Source: JAAYBT01 sp964404395 (lineage in GTDB: Bacteria > Bacillota > Clostridia > Acetivibrionales > DTU013). Taken from it: DNA of 6,783 bases. The stretch lies in NCBI GenBank assembly GCA_964404395.1, contig CAYOKA010000119.1, positions 1 through 6,783 of the forward strand, written 5' to 3'. The notes below the pieces were generated by a model. It was given only the letters and a program-made list of their open reading frames with translations, did no database searches and was not told the origin of the DNA. Shown here piece by piece: positions 5,354-6,783 of this stretch. The stretch's first letter is position 1, and each line of letters starts with the position of its first letter. The position numbers and the translations under genes are program-made.

Positions 5354-6646
5354 TTACCTCCAGCCTTCCGATTCCTCTAATATCAACTCGATATTGCCCC
5401 CGCATTCTTTGATAAACACCGGGAATTCAGGAAATGTAACATCCATAGCCTCAGCCGTATCAATCACCGTTTCCCCCTCTATATTCATACCCGCAACAGC
5501 CAATGCCATTACAATCCTGTGATCGTCATAACCACTGACCGGGCAGCCTTTCAATTTGCTTTTTCTGATAACAAGCCCCTCAGGGAGCTCCTCAATATCT
5601 GCGCCCATCTTCTTCAATTCTGAACACATCACACTTATTCTATCTGTTTCCTTCACTCTTGCCTGAGGAACATTGACAAGACGGGTTTCACCCTCGGCAA
5701 AGCACCCGGCAACTGCCATTGCAGGCAAAGCATCCGGCGTTGAATTCATATCTATCTCAATGCCCTTAAGGCCCTTGCCTTTTACTATAATACCATCGCT
5801 GGTATACCGGATGTGGGCTCCCATCTCCTTAAGATAATCAAGCACCTTTTTGTCTCCCTGGGGATCGCTCATGACCAAATTTCTGAGAAGAACCTCCCCA
5901 CCTGATATTGCAGCGAGAACCATGAAAAATGTTGCACTGGAAAAATCTCCGGGAATAGAAATATCAAATGCCTTGTACCGCTGTCCTCCCTTGATCCATA
6001 TAGTTTTAAAGCAGTCGTTTCTATATTCTATTCCTTGATTGTTCAGCCACCACATTGTCATCTCAACATATGGCATTTCGTTCAGTCGGGTAACTATTAT
6101 TTCCGTATCATTGTCCAGCAAGGGTGCATTGATTAGTATAGATGAGAGATATTGGGATGTAACAGCATCAAGCCTGGCCCTTCCTCCCCTTAATCTTCCC
6201 TTTACCACGACAGGAGCCATATCGTTGCCACGGGTGGAAAACACCTCTCCCCCCAATTGATTCATTGCACTAATCAAGGCTCCTAGCGGTCTTCTTCTTA
6301 TTTGATCGTCGCCGGTAAAAACAGTAACGCCATCTATCAGACCGGCAGTCATCATGGCAAAGCGAAGGGATGTGCCGGAATTGCCCACGTCGACAATATC
6401 TTCCGGTACTGAAGGTATTGCACCGAAACCATTTACAATAAAACTATCTTCCGTATTCTCAAATCCGGCACCAAAAGATCGGCATACGTCAATTGCAGAA
6501 AATGCATCTTTAGATAACAAAGGATTTGCAATGACCGAACATCCGCTTGCAAGACTTGCTATAAAAAGAGCCCTTATGGTATGGGACTTAGATCCCGGAA
6601 TGCTCACTGCGCCGTGAATTCCGGACTTTTTTACCTTCAAAAGCAT
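5354..6646 (-). CDS. aroA: EPSP synthase (3-phosphoshikimate 1-carboxyvinyltransferase)
   Basis: Joins phosphoenolpyruvate to shikimate-3-phosphate to make EPSP, the sixth step. It is 430 aa, the normal length. Most catalytic positions are present. These are Lys20-Ser21 and Arg25 in GSKSHTIRAL, the PEP loop GNSGTSLRF (88-96, Arg95), Arg117-119 in DDQIRRRP, Ser164-Gln165 in TSQYLSS, Asp305 in TPDALPAM, Lys332-Glu333 and Arg336 in VKETDRI, and Asp375-His376-Arg377 in YDDHRIVMA. The E. coli Lys411 position reads as Val in MDVTFPEF (401-408). Other Firmicute enzymes, such as the S. aureus one as I remember it, have a similar VSFP, so this alone does not imply loss of activity. The start has AAGGAT (6654-6659) about 7 nt upstream. 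It is the first gene of the operon, 4 nt before aroC. Confidence 0.95.
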   Translation of the reverse strand: MLLKVKKSGIHGAVSIPGSKSHTIRALFIASLASGCSVIANPLLSKDAFSAIDVCRSFGAGFENTEDSFIVNGFGAIPSVPEDIVDVGNSGTSLRFAMMTAGLIDGVTVFTGDDQIRRRPLGALISAMNQLGGEVFSTRGNDMAPVVVKGRLRGGRARLDAVTSQYLSSILINAPLLDNDTEIIVTRLNEMPYVEMTMWWLNNQGIEYRNDCFKTIWIKGGQRYKAFDISIPGDFSSATFFMVLAAISGGEVLLRNLVMSDPQGDKKVLDYLKEMGAHIRYTSDGIIVKGKGLKGIEIDMNSTPDALPAMAVAGCFAEGETRLVNVPQARVKETDRISVMCSELKKMGADIEELPEGLVIRKSKLKGCPVSGYDDHRIVMALAVAGMNIEGETVIDTAEAMDVTFPEFPVFIKECGGNIELILEESEGWR

Positions 6647-6674
6647 ATATTACATCCTTTCTACCGTTCTACAT

Positions 6675-6773
6675 ATTATACAAAATATTATATATCCTTA
6701 CTGTTGCATAAATTGGTTTTAGAAACTTTTGTGGGATAACTATATATTAATATATGGCAACATTGCAAGTCAA
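6675..6773 (-). promoter_or_regulatory. Candidate promoter region of the aro-spo0A operon
   Basis: The 137 nt upstream of aroA are gene-free in the window and AT-rich. On the minus strand there are two exact TATAAT hexamers (6687-6692 and 6675-6680), neither with a good -35. A TTGACT (6768-6773) sits further up, with only a poor -10 at 17-18 bp inside the perfect palindrome ATATATTAATATAT (6742-6755). The palindrome may be an operator. I cannot choose one promoter from the sequence. Confidence 0.35.
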
Positions 6774-6783
6774 ACCTTTTTGT

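Noticed and set aside
4499..5522. Plus-strand open frames opposite aroC and the end of aroA
   Set aside because: Antisense shadows of conserved genes, with no ribosome sites or family features that I can see.

Overview
The window reads as chromosomal DNA from a spore-forming, anaerobic Clostridia-type Firmicute. The evidence is a Spo0A-family regulator with the Spo0A-specific effector domain, a two-subunit iron-sulfur (class I) fumarate hydratase, strong AGGAGG-type ribosome sites, sigma-A-like promoters in AT-rich spacers, and moderate G+C in the genes. I cannot name a genus.

Layout, left to right. Positions 1-208 hold no recognisable gene. They contain two nested inverted repeats (9-126) and an intrinsic terminator reading rightward (157-186), so an RNA transcribed from the left may end here. 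Positions 209-1637, minus strand, carry the alpha and beta subunits of fumarate hydratase as a two-gene operon with a clear promoter at 1725-1753. A divergent extended -10 promoter (1811-1819) drives a small UspA-like protein (1884-2264, plus strand). It is followed by hup (2392-2673, plus), encoding the nucleoid protein HU. The hup promoter overlaps a sequence matching the Spo0A-binding '0A box'. A hairpin with A and T tracts on both sides (2689-2718) can terminate hup and also the operon converging on it.

The right half (2797-6646, minus) is one tight operon: aroA (EPSP synthase), aroC (chorismate synthase), aroK (shikimate kinase), then a Spo0A-like response regulator. The spacings are 4 nt, a 4-nt ATGA overlap and an 8-nt overlap, so translation is probably coupled throughout. 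AroK, AroA and AroC are the last three steps of the shikimate pathway: shikimate to shikimate-3-phosphate, to EPSP, to chorismate.

The most unusual part is this aro-spo0A operon. A sporulation-type regulator is the last gene of an aromatic biosynthesis operon. In addition, AroC carries Tyr and Gln at the two positions where the family has its catalytic histidines (GESH to GESY, RPGH to RPGQ), plus an insertion after the first motif. AroK has Leu where the family usually has a shikimate-binding Arg, and a long N-terminal extension. The Spo0A-like protein has an intact phosphoacceptor domain but a divergent, cysteine-rich C-terminus. This could be a diverged paralogous set with a changed product or regulatory role, or simply a lineage-specific version of the ordinary pathway. 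The sequence alone does not decide between them.
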